Source: Enterococcus sp. DIV1094 (GTDB lineage: Bacteria > Bacillota > Bacilli > Lactobacillales > Enterococcaceae). Taken from it: 64,000 bases of DNA. Where the stretch lies: contig NZ_CP147250.1 in the NCBI RefSeq assembly GCF_017316305.2, forward strand, positions 3,161,001-3,225,000, written 5' to 3'. Of the stretch, positions 8,950 to 17,188 are shown one piece after another. How positions within the stretch are numbered: position 1 is the stretch's first letter; each line of letters starts with the position of its first letter. The notes under the pieces were generated by a model. That model worked only from the letters and a program-made list of their open reading frames with translations, was not told where the DNA came from and ran no database searches. Made by a program: the position numbers and the translations under genes.

Positions 8950-9008
8950 ACATGTCACTTCCTTTACCTAATCTAGAGTGAGCCACTCTGCTTTTAAACG
9001 ATACTTTC

Positions 9009-9404
9009 TTAACTGATCGTGATAAGTGGATCACCAGGATTCACCATCTCACCTTGCCCAATATGGATACCAGTCACTTTGCCGGCTTTACCAGCAACGA
9101 TCTCATTTTCCATTTTCATTGCTTCTAAGATCATCAACGGTTGATTGACTTCTACCACCTCACCGATTGAAACTAGTACGCGAGAAATCGTTCCCGGCAT
9201 CGGGGAAGCCATCGCATCCGCTCCGGCTGCAACTGAGGATTTCACTTCCGGTTCTTTAGGTGATTCCTTCGTCGGCACTACGGTTTCAACTGGAGTGGCA
9301 CGTTCAACCATAGGAACTGGACGTGTTTGTGTGCCTTCTCCGATTTCTTCCATTTCCACTAAATATTCTTTTCCATCAATTGAGATTTTGAACTTCCGCA
9401 ACAT
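9009..9404 (-). CDS. oadD: Biotin carrier subunit of oxaloacetate decarboxylase
   Basis: The 131-residue protein has an N-terminal region (1-55), a flexible Pro/Glu/Val-rich linker and a biotinyl domain (about 66-131). EAMKMEN at 94-100 places the biotinylated Lys at residue 97. It ferries CO2 from OadA to OadB. The ATG has GGAGGAG six bases upstream. In enterococci this domain is a separate gene rather than the C-terminus of OadA, consistent with the short OadA found here. Confidence 0.93.
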   Translation of the reverse strand: MLRKFKISIDGKEYLVEMEEIGEGTQTRPVPMVERATPVETVVPTKESPKEPEVKSSVAAGADAMASPMPGTISRVLVSIGEVVEVNQPLMILEAMKMENEIVAGKAGKVTGIHIGQGEMVNPGDPLITIS

Positions 9405-9424
9405 TTTTTCTCCTCCAAAATAAT

Positions 9425-9748
9425 TTATTTTTTGGTTATTTTTCGTATCACGAATTGACTATGAGGATGAGCTTCTGCTCCCACAGCCGCAGCAATTAGC
9501 GAAACCAAGACCATTTCTGGATTTCGTTGCTTAATTTTTTTTATGACAAAGCGACTTGCTGGATAATGTTCCGCTGCTAAACTTGCAGCTATCACGCTGA
9601 CACGTTCAATATCTGCTGGCGAAACATCAATATATGCAGGAACCGCTATCATTTCATCTGTTTCTTCTTTGTTCCTCTCTTCCACCATCGAAGAGGAAGT
9701 CTTTATTGCTTGTTGCTGCTTGTTGAAACGTTTTTTAAACAGCCCCAT
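9425..9748 (-). CDS. oadH: OadH-like subunit of the oxaloacetate decarboxylase complex
   Basis: The 107-residue protein starts at ATG 9748 (AAAGGAG eight bases upstream); the frame extends further but without a site. It has a basic N-terminus (MGLFKKRFNKQQQ), a polar linker and a C-terminal domain with a twofold internal likeness: HYPASRFVIKKI and HPHSQFVIRKI. It is first in the operon, where E. faecalis has oadH. The C-terminal half (VSLIAAAVGAEAH) resembles cytoplasmic tails of gamma subunits. No signal peptide or membrane helix is seen, so it would attach through partners. Assignment rests mainly on position. Confidence 0.7.
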   Translation of the reverse strand: MGLFKKRFNKQQQAIKTSSSMVEERNKEETDEMIAVPAYIDVSPADIERVSVIAASLAAEHYPASRFVIKKIKQRNPEMVLVSLIAAAVGAEAHPHSQFVIRKITKK

Positions 9749-9784
9749 ACTTCTTGCTCCTTTCTTCTTTCTATCCTTATTTTC

Positions 9785-9790
9785 ATTATA
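9785..9790 (-). promoter_or_regulatory. -10 element of the oadH-citX-oadA operon
   Basis: A perfect TATAAT on the minus strand ends 37 bases before the oadH ATG. No good -35 hexamer lies 16-18 bp upstream, as is common for promoters that need an activator; CitO is the likely activator. Confidence 0.5.
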
Positions 9791-10028
9791 GGAGGATTGA
9801 ACCAATTTTGTTTTCCAAAATGAAATAAGATTGTTTTTTTGTTGTTTCTTTTTCTAAAAACAGGAATAAAAAGCACGAGAATCATTGATACAAAAGCTTT
9901 TTCATTGAATTAATGTTCTGTTAAGGTACGGTTAAGCATACGCTAAGATTAACTAGACCAAATTGTTTTTTTCATGTTCTTTTTCATCCCTAAACCTATC
10001 ATCCTTTTAAAATATTGCTTATCCTAGA

Positions 10029-10092
10029 GTCGTCAAGACGACGTCGATGATAGAAAACACCATTCTTTCTATCCTTTGAAGGGTTTTCTATC
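10029..10092. promoter_or_regulatory. Inverted repeats in the citrate divergent promoter region
   Basis: Two symmetric elements lie between the operon promoter and citH: GTCGTC-AA-GACGAC at 10029-10042, and GATAGAAAAC (10049-10058) repeated in inverse as GTTTTCTATC (10083-10092), with a further TTCTATC between. They are candidate CitO operators or a leader hairpin of citH. Confidence 0.4.
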
Positions 10093-10102
10093 CACTTGAT
10101 TT

Positions 10103-10116
10103 TGATAACGCTTACA
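10103..10116 (+). promoter_or_regulatory. cre-like site (CcpA) before citH
   Basis: TGATAACGCTTACA matches the catabolite-responsive element pattern TGWAANCGNTNWCA at all but one position. It lies 29 bases before the citH start, in the leader, where CcpA binding would block transcription when preferred sugars are present. Confidence 0.55.
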
Positions 10117-10144
10117 AATGATGCAATCAGAAAAGGAGAAGAAT

Positions 10145-11491
10145 ATGCTACTAACCGTTTTATCTTATGCGATGATCATTATTTTTATGTATGTCATCAT
10201 GAAAAAGAAAATGTCTCCATTTACCTCTCTAGTGGTTATTCCACTTTTGTTTACTTTAGTTGCAATGATTTCCGGTGCTTCAAAGAAAGGAAATATTGGC
10301 GATTTTGTATTAGAAGGAATCAAAACAACTTCAAATACAGGAATCATGCTATTATTTGCCATTTTATATTTTTCGATCATGTTAGATGCCGGACTATTTG
10401 ATCCAATCACAAAGAAAATGATCTATTTTGCTAAAGGCGATCCAATGAAAGTCTTGATGGCAACCGCGATTGTCGCTGCCACCGTCTCCTTGAATGGTGA
10501 TGGAACAACGACCACGTTGATTTGTTGCTCTGCCTTTATTCCTATCTACAAAAAGTTGAACATGAAAATGATGAACCTAGGGGTATTGATCATTCTGCAA
10601 AATACGATCATGAATCTATTGCCTTGGGGCGGACCAACCGCTCGAGCAATGGCTGTCTTAGAAGTTGATGCGGATATTTTGTCTTACTTAGCGCCTGGAA
10701 TGATCTTATCTCTACTTTATGTCATCTTTTTTGTTGCCCGCCGAATGGGGAAACAAGAACGGACTCGTTTAGGTATCACTCAATTATCCAATGAAGAAAT
10801 CGAAGAGATCACTAAGATCACCGATCCTGAAACAGCAAAAATACGCCGTCCTAAGAATTTTATTTTCAATGGAATACTTACGATCGCACTGATTGCTTGG
10901 CTAGTGGCTAGCTCGTTTATCTCTTCGATCGCCTTGCCTCCACTTCTCCTATTTTTAGTAGGGACTTGTATTGCTTTGATGGTAAATTACCCCATTCTTA
11001 AAGATCAATCAGCACGGATCGGTGCAAATGGTGGTGATGCCGTCCAAGTTGTAATTTTAGTTTTTGCAGCCGGTGTGTTCATGGGCTTGTTCCAAGGATC
11101 TGGAATGGCAGAAGCATTAGCAAACAGTTTTACGTATCTCATTCCAAAACAATTAGCCGGCTTCTGGGGATTGGTTATCGCTTTGATTTCAGCACCAGGT
11201 ACCTTCTTTATTTCAAATGATGGCTTTTACTTTGGGGTATTGCCAGTCTTAGCAGAAGCTGGTCATACTTATGGATTCACGAATATGCAAATGGCCCTTG
11301 CCTCTTTGATGGGTCAAGCCTTCCACTTGCTAAGTCCATTAGTTGCTTTTATCTACCTTCTACTACGTTTGACTGGATTGGATATGGGAAAATGGCAAAG
11401 AGAAGCCGGAAAATATGCCTTAGGTATTTTTATTATTTTTATCATCACAATTATCCTTTTAGGACATATGCCGTTTTATATCCCACAATAA
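10145..11491 (+). CDS. citH: CitMHS-family citrate transporter
   Basis: The 448-residue integral membrane protein has about twelve hydrophobic segments and takes up citrate, normally as a metal complex, in symport with protons. Conserved family features include VSLNGDGTTTTLI near residue 120 and LLPWGGPTARAMAVL near residue 165, with a matching second half (ISNDGFYFGVLPVL). The ATG at 10145 is chosen for AAAAGGAG six bases upstream. It is divergent from the lyase operon, and citO follows, as in the E. faecalis citHO unit. Confidence 0.9.
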   Translation: MLLTVLSYAMIIIFMYVIMKKKMSPFTSLVVIPLLFTLVAMISGASKKGNIGDFVLEGIKTTSNTGIMLLFAILYFSIMLDAGLFDPITKKMIYFAKGDPMKVLMATAIVAATVSLNGDGTTTTLICCSAFIPIYKKLNMKMMNLGVLIILQNTIMNLLPWGGPTARAMAVLEVDADILSYLAPGMILSLLYVIFFVARRMGKQERTRLGITQLSNEEIEEITKITDPETAKIRRPKNFIFNGILTIALIAWLVASSFISSIALPPLLLFLVGTCIALMVNYPILKDQSARIGANGGDAVQVVILVFAAGVFMGLFQGSGMAEALANSFTYLIPKQLAGFWGLVIALISAPGTFFISNDGFYFGVLPVLAEAGHTYGFTNMQMALASLMGQAFHLLSPLVAFIYLLLRLTGLDMGKWQREAGKYALGIFIIFIITIILLGHMPFYIPQ

Positions 11492-11512
11492 AAAAAATCC
11501 GTTCTGAGAAAG

Positions 11513-11567
11513 ACTCCGTAACAACTGAAAATAAGCGATTCGATCTTTTCACTGATACGGAGTTTTT
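11513..11567 (+). terminator. Terminator or attenuator between citH and citO
   Basis: ACTCCGTA at 11513-11520 pairs with TACGGAGT at 11556-11563, followed by TTTTT. The loop is long (35 bases). It could end part of the citH transcripts and lower citO and citG expression. Confidence 0.5.
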
Positions 11568-11721
11568 CATAGGCGGTATTACACCATACACTTTATTCCG
11601 ATTGATCAAACAAAAGTCACTCACTTTTTTCATTCGTTTTTATAAGGCGAACGACAAAACAAGATAAACTTATTAATTAATTGGATGATTTAATAGCAAA
11701 AGTAGAAATGGGGAGAAAAAA

Positions 11722-12417
11722 ATGAATGAGGTTGTTGAAGCATTACGCAAAAATTTGGATCTAACTCAAAATAAGACATTGAACGTGCTTATTTATGAAG
11801 CTTTTCGTAAAACGATCATTCTAGGGGATATCCCTGCAAATACACGGATCAACGAAAAAGTTTTAGCAGAAGAACTAAATATCAGCCGGACACCCATTCG
11901 CTTAGCCATGAAACAATTAGTCAATGAAAAGTTGGTTCAACATGTGCCTAAAATCGGCATCGTTGTGAAAGGTATCCGCATAAAAGACGCTTACGAAATC
12001 TATGACATCCGCAAATCTTTAGATACACTTGCCACGATCAAGGCCATGAACCAAATGACAAAAGAAGACTTCTCCGAGTTGAAAGAGCTGTTGTTACAAG
12101 GAGAACGTTATAATCAAGCGGACCAAACAGAAAAAGTCCTACAGAATTTCTCGGACTTCAATACTTTCATTTATGAAAAAAGCCAGATGCTCCGTTTAAA
12201 ATCTATCGTACTAGAGTTACAAGCTTACTTAGTTTATTTTCGTGATATCGCCATTCGTTCATCCAGACGTAGAGATAAAGCCCTTGAAGAACACTGGCTC
12301 ATCTATCGTGGCATGCAAACGAAAAATGTAGAGCAAATCACTTTGATCACACACGAACATCTTGATCGTTCTTTGCAATTTATTTTAGCTGAAATGGAGC
12401 GTAGAAAAATTGACTGA
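11722..12417 (+). CDS. citO: GntR-family activator of citrate genes
   Basis: The 231-residue regulator has a GntR winged helix at residues about 15-80 (GDIPANTRINEKVLAEELNI, then SRTPIRLAMKQL) and an FCD-type all-helical ligand domain after it. In E. faecalis the homologue CitO binds citrate and activates both the lyase operon and citH. Its place after citH fits. GGGGAG lies seven bases before the ATG. The 3' end overlaps citG by eight bases. Confidence 0.88.
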   Translation: MNEVVEALRKNLDLTQNKTLNVLIYEAFRKTIILGDIPANTRINEKVLAEELNISRTPIRLAMKQLVNEKLVQHVPKIGIVVKGIRIKDAYEIYDIRKSLDTLATIKAMNQMTKEDFSELKELLLQGERYNQADQTEKVLQNFSDFNTFIYEKSQMLRLKSIVLELQAYLVYFRDIAIRSSRRRDKALEEHWLIYRGMQTKNVEQITLITHEHLDRSLQFILAEMERRKID

Positions 12418-13306
12418 TCACGAATTGGTACCTTCAATTGCACTTGCTGCAAAACACGCTTTACAATACGAAGTCACATTAAGTCCAAAACCAGGCTTAG
12501 TCGATCCATTTTCAAAAGGTGCGCATAACGATATGGATTTTCAGACGTTTCAAACGAGTATTCAAGCGTTATCTCCCTTTTTCTCAAAATATCTTGAAGT
12601 TGGGCTTCAGCATAAAGGGAGCAAGAAAAGGTTATTTGAACGTCTACGAACGATCGGCTATCAAGCAGAAAAAATGATGCTTGTTGCAACGAATGGCGTG
12701 AATACACATAAAGGTGCGAATTTCTCTTTTGCAGTTATATTGGGCGCTATCGGCTGGCAATTGCAACAACAGTTTATTCAAAAGCTCCCGTTAAACGCTG
12801 AACAGACCCAAAAAATTTTACACGTAACTGGTGAATTGACTCATCATTTGATCCAAGAAGATTTTCAAGATCTAACCCGAAAAAAACAAAAAACGCATGG
12901 CGAAAAACTTTTTTTAACGTACGGTCTTTCTGGTATTCGAGGCGAAGCATCACAGAGCTACCCTAGCCTTACTTCACTTCTCCTTCCATACCTGCGTTCA
13001 ACAAAATATGACACATCAGATGAACTATTTTTACGTGCATTAGTATTGTTGATGAGTGAGATCGAAGATGGAAACTTAGTTCATCGCGGAGGTATTCAGG
13101 CGTGGCAACAAGTAAAACAAGAAACAAAAAAAATCCATCAAGCAGACCTTTCGACGAAACAACTACTTGATGAATTAACTAATTATGATCAACGACTGAT
13201 CGAACGCAACCTCAGTCCTGGCGGCTCAGCAGATTTACTTTCATTAGGTATGTTTTTCGCTCAATTAGAAGGACTACTCTCTCTGCCAGAAGGCAAAAAA
13301 ATGTAA
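12410..13306 (+). CDS. citG: Triphosphoribosyl-dephospho-CoA synthase
   Basis: CitG makes the prosthetic-group precursor of citrate lyase from ATP and dephospho-CoA. The 298-residue protein shows the family motifs LSPKPGLVDPFSKGAHNDMD (near 25-44), VNTHKGANFSF (near 103), GIRGEA and LSPGGSADLL near the C-terminus. It starts at TTG overlapping the citO stop. Its 3' end overlaps, tail to tail, the broken response-regulator gene on the other strand. Gene order citO-citG without a malic-enzyme gene differs from E. faecalis. Confidence 0.92.
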   Translation: MTDHELVPSIALAAKHALQYEVTLSPKPGLVDPFSKGAHNDMDFQTFQTSIQALSPFFSKYLEVGLQHKGSKKRLFERLRTIGYQAEKMMLVATNGVNTHKGANFSFAVILGAIGWQLQQQFIQKLPLNAEQTQKILHVTGELTHHLIQEDFQDLTRKKQKTHGEKLFLTYGLSGIRGEASQSYPSLTSLLLPYLRSTKYDTSDELFLRALVLLMSEIEDGNLVHRGGIQAWQQVKQETKKIHQADLSTKQLLDELTNYDQRLIERNLSPGGSADLLSLGMFFAQLEGLLSLPEGKKM

Positions 13307-13990
13307 CCAAGCCCACGAACTGTTTTGAGGTACTGGACATTTTTCGGATCATCCTCGATTTTACTACGCAAGTGATTGATAAAAACCATAAGGGTATTCG
13401 CATCCATCTCGCTGTCATGCCAAACACTTTGATAAATTTGTTCTTTAGAAAAAACCTGTTCTGGATTTTCCATAAAAAATTGCATCAATTTGATTTTTTT
13501 TGAAGACAATTCAATACAAGTATCCTTTTTATATAGCCGATAAAGAGCCTTATCGAAACAAAAATCGCCGACGATGATCTTATTTTTTTTTACATAAGGT
13601 CATTTCCTCTTTGATCACCTGATGTCGGTCAAGAATCGCAATCACTTGTGCCTTTAAAAGTGTCGGATTGAATGGCTTAGTTATGTAATAATCCGCTCCC
13701 ATCTCTAATCCGGTGATAATTTCGATTTCATTTTTATGTTCAGTAAAAAAGACGATTGGCGAGAGCAGATCCTTTTCACGAATCAATTGAACAATATGAT
13801 AGCCGTCCGTCTGATGGGCTAATCGAATATCTAAAAGATAGAGATCAAAAGTCACTCTAGACATGATATCTAACGTTTTTTCAACAGAATCACTTTGATA
13901 GATCAATACGCCTGTTGGTTGCAAAGCCTTCCAAATCATTCTTCTAAACGTTAGATCCTCATCGATTGCTAAAATCTTTTCACTTCTCAT
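13261..13990 (-). pseudogene. OmpR-type response regulator, frame broken at an A9 run
   Basis: Two frames encode one regulator. Codons from ATG 13990 (AGGAGG seven bases upstream) give a receiver domain with AIDED, phospho-acceptor Asp in YLLDIRL, and ITKPFN, then stop at 13580 after CKKK. The next frame carries the linker (IIVGDFCFDKALYRLYKK) and a winged-helix domain (EQIYQSVWHDSEMDANTLMV, then HLRSKIE and VRGLGYIF). They join if the nine-A run at 13583-13591 is read as eight. No histidine kinase is adjacent. The winged-helix end overlaps citG. Either inactive here, or a sequence error or slippage site. Confidence 0.8.
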
Positions 13991-14801
13991 TTTCTTTCCT
14001 CCTATCGGGTACATCTTTAGAACTATAAAAATCTCACACTCTTGTCATTACTATTTGATCGAAAAACCAATTGATCACAACATCACAAATCATCTTTCAG
14101 TTCTATTATACGCAAAGAAACTTCGAATTTCCGACCGTAAAAAAGAAAATACAATAAAAAAACATTTTTTATCTTGTGGATAGACGAGTCCTTTATAATA
14201 AATTACTTTATGGTTTTAGAATCATACCAACTATAAACATCTATCATTAAGCAAAGTACATTTTGACCCTGTTAAAACTTTAAAAGGAAAAACATACTAA
14301 AAATAGTGATCAGAATATTTTACCCACTATTTTTAGTATGTTTAATTTTATGTACACTAATTCATTCTAATATAGAATTAAACGCGACTAATGAAGCGAA
14401 CCTAATCAAGAGTTTTAAAAGCAAAGAATATTACATTAAAAACATTCTGAATCACTCCTAAAAAAAGCTTATTACAGAAAAATAGCCCCACTCCATAAAT
14501 CTATGAAATGTGACTATCTTCCTAGGCATAGCGCCCTTCACTAAATAATGTATATCATAGCAAATAGTGTAAATCAATAGATAAATAAATTTTTCATACT
14601 ATTTTTTTTGAGAATTTTTTCTATATATATGGCATAGTCAATGCTAACTACTTAAAATAAAATTCCCGAAACTCGTTATTATTCTAGGCTGGAGAACATA
14701 TGAGAAATACAAGTACGCTTAGGTCATTCAAATATCCAAACGACTATTCATATCCCTACTCATGTTTTTCTGAAAAGCGTAGTCAAAACCGGAGTCAAAA
14801 C
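13991..14801. other. Gene-free AT-rich stretch
   Basis: No convincing gene is seen over about 800 bases. The stretch is very AT-rich and holds a perfect 19-bp inverted repeat (listed separately) and short T-runs. There is no duplicated ssrA 3' end, so no attachment site of an island at the tmRNA gene was recognised. Confidence 0.6.
14290..14343. repeat. Perfect 19-bp inverted repeat with 16-base loop
   Basis: The left arm 14290-14308 begins AAACATACTAAAAATAGTG and the right arm 14325-14343 is its exact complement. TTTTT follows on the minus strand and TTT on the plus strand, so it could be an orphan bidirectional terminator or the trace of a small mobile element. No gene abuts it. Confidence 0.8.
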
Positions 14802-14857
14802 AAAAAAAATGTAGCAAGAACACTATAAAATCGTTGGTACAACAGTGTTTTTGCTAC
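14802..14857 (-). terminator. Terminator of ssrA
   Basis: On the minus strand a 14-bp near-perfect stem (arms at 14844-14857 and 14811-14824) is followed by eight T. It lies 19 bases after the tmRNA 3' end. Confidence 0.9.
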
Positions 14858-14875
14858 TTAAATGGTTTCTCCGAA

Positions 14876-15240
14876 TGGAGACGGCGGGAGTCGAACCCGC
14901 GTCCAAACACATCGCCACTTAAAAATCTACGTTCATAGTCAACTCATTTAGAAGTTCGCTTTACAGCTTGCCGAGTGACAGGCAGTCTGTATCGCTAGTC
15001 TGATGTTCTCTTTTTCAACTTACAGACGGAAAGTTGAAACGTATCCCACTAAAGTTAGGACCCTTACTCGAGCACATGGGCGATGCCGAGAGGATCTACG
15101 CTAACTGTTTTTAGGCAGCTAAAGCGTAAGAGTTGTTTTCGTTTTTAGCAGTTATATTTAACTGTAACGTTTTAGCGTAGACGTAACCTACGAAACGCAA
15201 TTCAAGCTCGAACTGTGCCTGTCGAATCCGTAACGTCCCC
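14876..15240 (-). ncRNA. ssrA: Transfer-messenger RNA (tmRNA)
   Basis: The RNA begins GGGGACGTTACGGATTCGAC and ends with a T-arm (GGTTCGACTCCC) and CCA, the tRNA-like ends of tmRNA. The tag frame at 15149-15111 reads AKNENNSYALAA and then TAA. It releases stalled ribosomes together with SmpB and marks the nascent chain for proteolysis. A Tyr before the final ALAA is, from memory, the E. faecium-type tag, with Phe in E. faecalis. The mature ends are inferred from base pairing between the two termini. Confidence 0.97.
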
Positions 15241-15443
15241 TTAATAAAAATGGGTTACGGTATTTTCAAGATACTTATATAGTATACCATATATTTCATT
15301 TTTTTCAATATGGATGTTTGCTCTTCAAGTAGTCCATTCACTTCTTGAGGCAAACAAGAAAAGCCTAAGGTTTGAATAGACAATGGACTTTTCATGCTCC
15401 CTCTTAAAGTGAACGTTCTTTCTACCTTAAACAATCACTTGTT

Positions 15444-15731
15444 TTAGGCAATTGTTTTTGCAACATTCAATACTGTTTCTTTTTCTGCATATTCTGGCAT
15501 ATTTTTGAACAACTGTTGCAATAATGGGCTTTGGTTATGTCCTTCGATTGCTTGTTCATCACGCCAGTTTTCCACCATCGTAAATACATTGACTTGCTCG
15601 GTTGACTCATACAATTCATAACTCAAGCAGCCGTCTTCTTTTCGAGTGGCTTCGATCAATTGTGTGACTTCTTCTAAAAATTCAGCGCGTTTTGCTTCTG
15701 TAATGGTAAATTTCGCATTGATGATGATCAT
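15444..15731 (-). CDS. ABM-domain putative quinol monooxygenase
   Basis: The 95-residue protein is a single ferredoxin-like ABM domain (YgiN type) with CLSYELYES, VFTMVENWRDEQAIEGHNQS and a C-terminal strand. Such proteins act on quinols or protect against quinones, usually as dimers. It is the last of a three-gene unit led by a MarR regulator and a nitroreductase, 20 bases after the latter, which supports a role in quinone or nitroaromatic stress. Confidence 0.85.
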   Translation of the reverse strand: MIIINAKFTITEAKRAEFLEEVTQLIEATRKEDGCLSYELYESTEQVNVFTMVENWRDEQAIEGHNQSPLLQQLFKNMPEYAEKETVLNVAKTIA

Positions 15732-15751
15732 TTGTCAGTCTCCTTTTCTTT

Positions 15752-16390
15752 CTATTTGAAAGAAGTGATTTTTTCTGAAGCTAAACGAACAGATTCATAT
15801 CCTTGATCGACTGCTTTACCGACTGATAAGATCATCACAGGTACATAACGTTCTTTGTCTAAATCAAAAGCTTCGGCCAATTGATCTGCTTCAAAACCGC
15901 CGATTGGATTCGTGTCATACCCATGGCTGCGTGCAGTTAGCATAAATTGCATCGCCGCTAAGCTAGAATCGATTTTCACTACGTCATTCATTTGTTCGCG
16001 TGTGAAGTTTTTGTAGTAAGGAATGATTGCTGCTAGTTGTTCGTCACGAACTTCTGCGGGCATTTTGCCTTCTTCTACTGCTTGATCATAAATCTCTTCT
16101 CCGTACTCGTAGCAGTTCATATCACCAAAAATCAAGACCATGGCAGATGAAGTGTCGTTTTGTTTTGTATTAAAGCGGATCAATGGTTTCAATTTTGCTT
16201 TTGCTTCGTCACTTTCAACTACTACAAAACGCCAAGGTTGTAAATTGACAGAAGATGGAGCTGTTGTTGCTTCTTGGATCATTTCCAACATTTCTTCGTG
16301 AGGGATCTTCACATTTTCATCGTAAACACGAATCGACTTTCTGCCAAAGACGATATCTGAAAAATCATTGTTTGCTAAAGTTTTATTCAT
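15752..16390 (-). CDS. Nitroreductase-family FMN enzyme
   Basis: The 212-residue protein has the FMN-binding start RKSIRVYD, the conserved EATTAPSSVNLQPWRFVVV (substrate and flavin loop, residues about 38-57), and PIGGFEADQLAEAF near residue 160. It would reduce quinones or nitro compounds with NAD(P)H in the cytoplasm, as a dimer. It follows a MarR regulator by 31 bases and precedes an ABM protein. Confidence 0.9.
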   Translation of the reverse strand: MNKTLANNDFSDIVFGRKSIRVYDENVKIPHEEMLEMIQEATTAPSSVNLQPWRFVVVESDEAKAKLKPLIRFNTKQNDTSSAMVLIFGDMNCYEYGEEIYDQAVEEGKMPAEVRDEQLAAIIPYYKNFTREQMNDVVKIDSSLAAMQFMLTARSHGYDTNPIGGFEADQLAEAFDLDKERYVPVMILSVGKAVDQGYESVRLASEKITSFK

Positions 16391-16421
16391 TACTTAACCG
16401 CTTCTTTCTTCAATTTGATTT

Positions 16422-16826
16422 TTAGTATAATTTATCCAGTAATTTAGTCAGTTGATCGATTTCTTCATCTGATAGGGAAACACACAAGGAGTCATCTGAT
16501 TCTTGATGATTTCTTTCACACGCTGTCAATTCATTTACTGCTTTATCTGATAAGGAAACAAATACTTCGCGATTATTGTTTTCGTTTCTTTTTCTAATCA
16601 CATATCCTTTTTGCTCTAAAATTTTAAGGTGACGTGAAATAGCTGCCAAATCGATTTTTAAATCGCTCTGTAACTTGTTTTGCAAACATTCTCCGTTTTC
16701 TTGTAAGAACATCAAGATCTCGTATCTCGTTAAACTAAAACCAGTTTCCTTCTCAAATAATGCGGTTCCTTCTTGACTGATGATCTTTATCTGATAAAGC
16801 AATTGACTTAACTTTCTCAGCTCCAT
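16422..16826 (-). CDS. MarR-family regulator
   Basis: The 134-residue regulator has a winged helix at about residues 35-100 (YEILMFLQENGECLQNKLQS, AISRHLKILEQKGYVIRK, wing RKRNENNNREVFVSLSDK). It probably represses its own operon with the nitroreductase and ABM genes; a palindromic operator lies just before the start. The ATG at 16826 has AGGAGG seven bases upstream. Cys residues near the start of the wing helix (NGECLQN) and near the C-terminus (DSLCVSL) could serve in redox or electrophile sensing; that is inference. Confidence 0.9.
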   Translation of the reverse strand: MELRKLSQLLYQIKIISQEGTALFEKETGFSLTRYEILMFLQENGECLQNKLQSDLKIDLAAISRHLKILEQKGYVIRKRNENNNREVFVSLSDKAVNELTACERNHQESDDSLCVSLSDEEIDQLTKLLDKLY

Positions 16827-16846
16827 ATTATTGCCTCCTACTATCA

Positions 16847-16877
16847 TTGACTAATCAATTATTGACTTGTCAATAAT
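16847..16877. promoter_or_regulatory. Palindromic operator before the MarR operon
   Basis: ATTATTGAC-TT-GTCAATAAT (16858-16877) is a perfect inverted repeat. It overlaps a second, shorter one, ATTGA-CTAA-TCAAT (16847-16860). The centre lies about 40 bases before the MarR start codon, fitting autorepression. Confidence 0.65.
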
Positions 16878-16989
16878 ATAAATCATTTCCTTACTTTTGT
16901 AAAGTAAAAAGAAAAATAAGTATCTGTGATAACATTTGACGTGCTCCTCAAAATCAAATAAACGTTGGAAGCAGAATCGATCTAAAAAA

Positions 16990-17042
16990 TAAAACGGAAG
17001 CCACGAAAATTTAAATAACAATTTTCGTGGCTTCCGTCTTTT
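16990..17042. terminator. Strong bidirectional terminator
   Basis: An 18-bp perfect stem (16994-17011 and 17020-17037) with an eight-base loop has T-rich tails on both sides. It separates the MarR operon from the DUF2187-like gene on the same strand. Confidence 0.85.
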
Positions 17043-17119
17043 AATTGTTCAACTATTCGTAGTCGATTTCTTATATATGTAGTAAAACTCAATTGATTAT
17101 GTAAAATATGCGAATTAGT

Positions 17120-17163
17120 GGAAGTCTGACATTCAAATGTTGCTTATGATGATCAGACTTCCT
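17120..17163. repeat. 10-bp inverted repeat after the DUF2187-like gene
   Basis: GGAAGTCTGA pairs with TCAGACTTCC over a 24-base loop. No T run follows on the minus strand, so its role as a terminator is doubtful; it may stabilise the mRNA end. Confidence 0.4.
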
Positions 17164-17188
17164 AATGGTCAGTAGATGTAGTCATACT

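Noticed and set aside
14210..14240. GTTTTAGAATCAT-like sequence reminiscent of a type II CRISPR repeat
   Set aside because: It occurs once, has no spacer array, no cas gene and no recognisable tracrRNA partner near by.
14700..14828. Possible 42-residue gene with GGAG before an ATG, upstream of ssrA on the plus strand
   Set aside because: Its last codons are the A-run and stem of the ssrA terminator, the composition is low in complexity, and no family is recognisable.
14830..15240. Genomic-island attachment site at the ssrA 3' end
   Set aside because: No duplicated 3' end of ssrA and no integrase gene were seen in the window.
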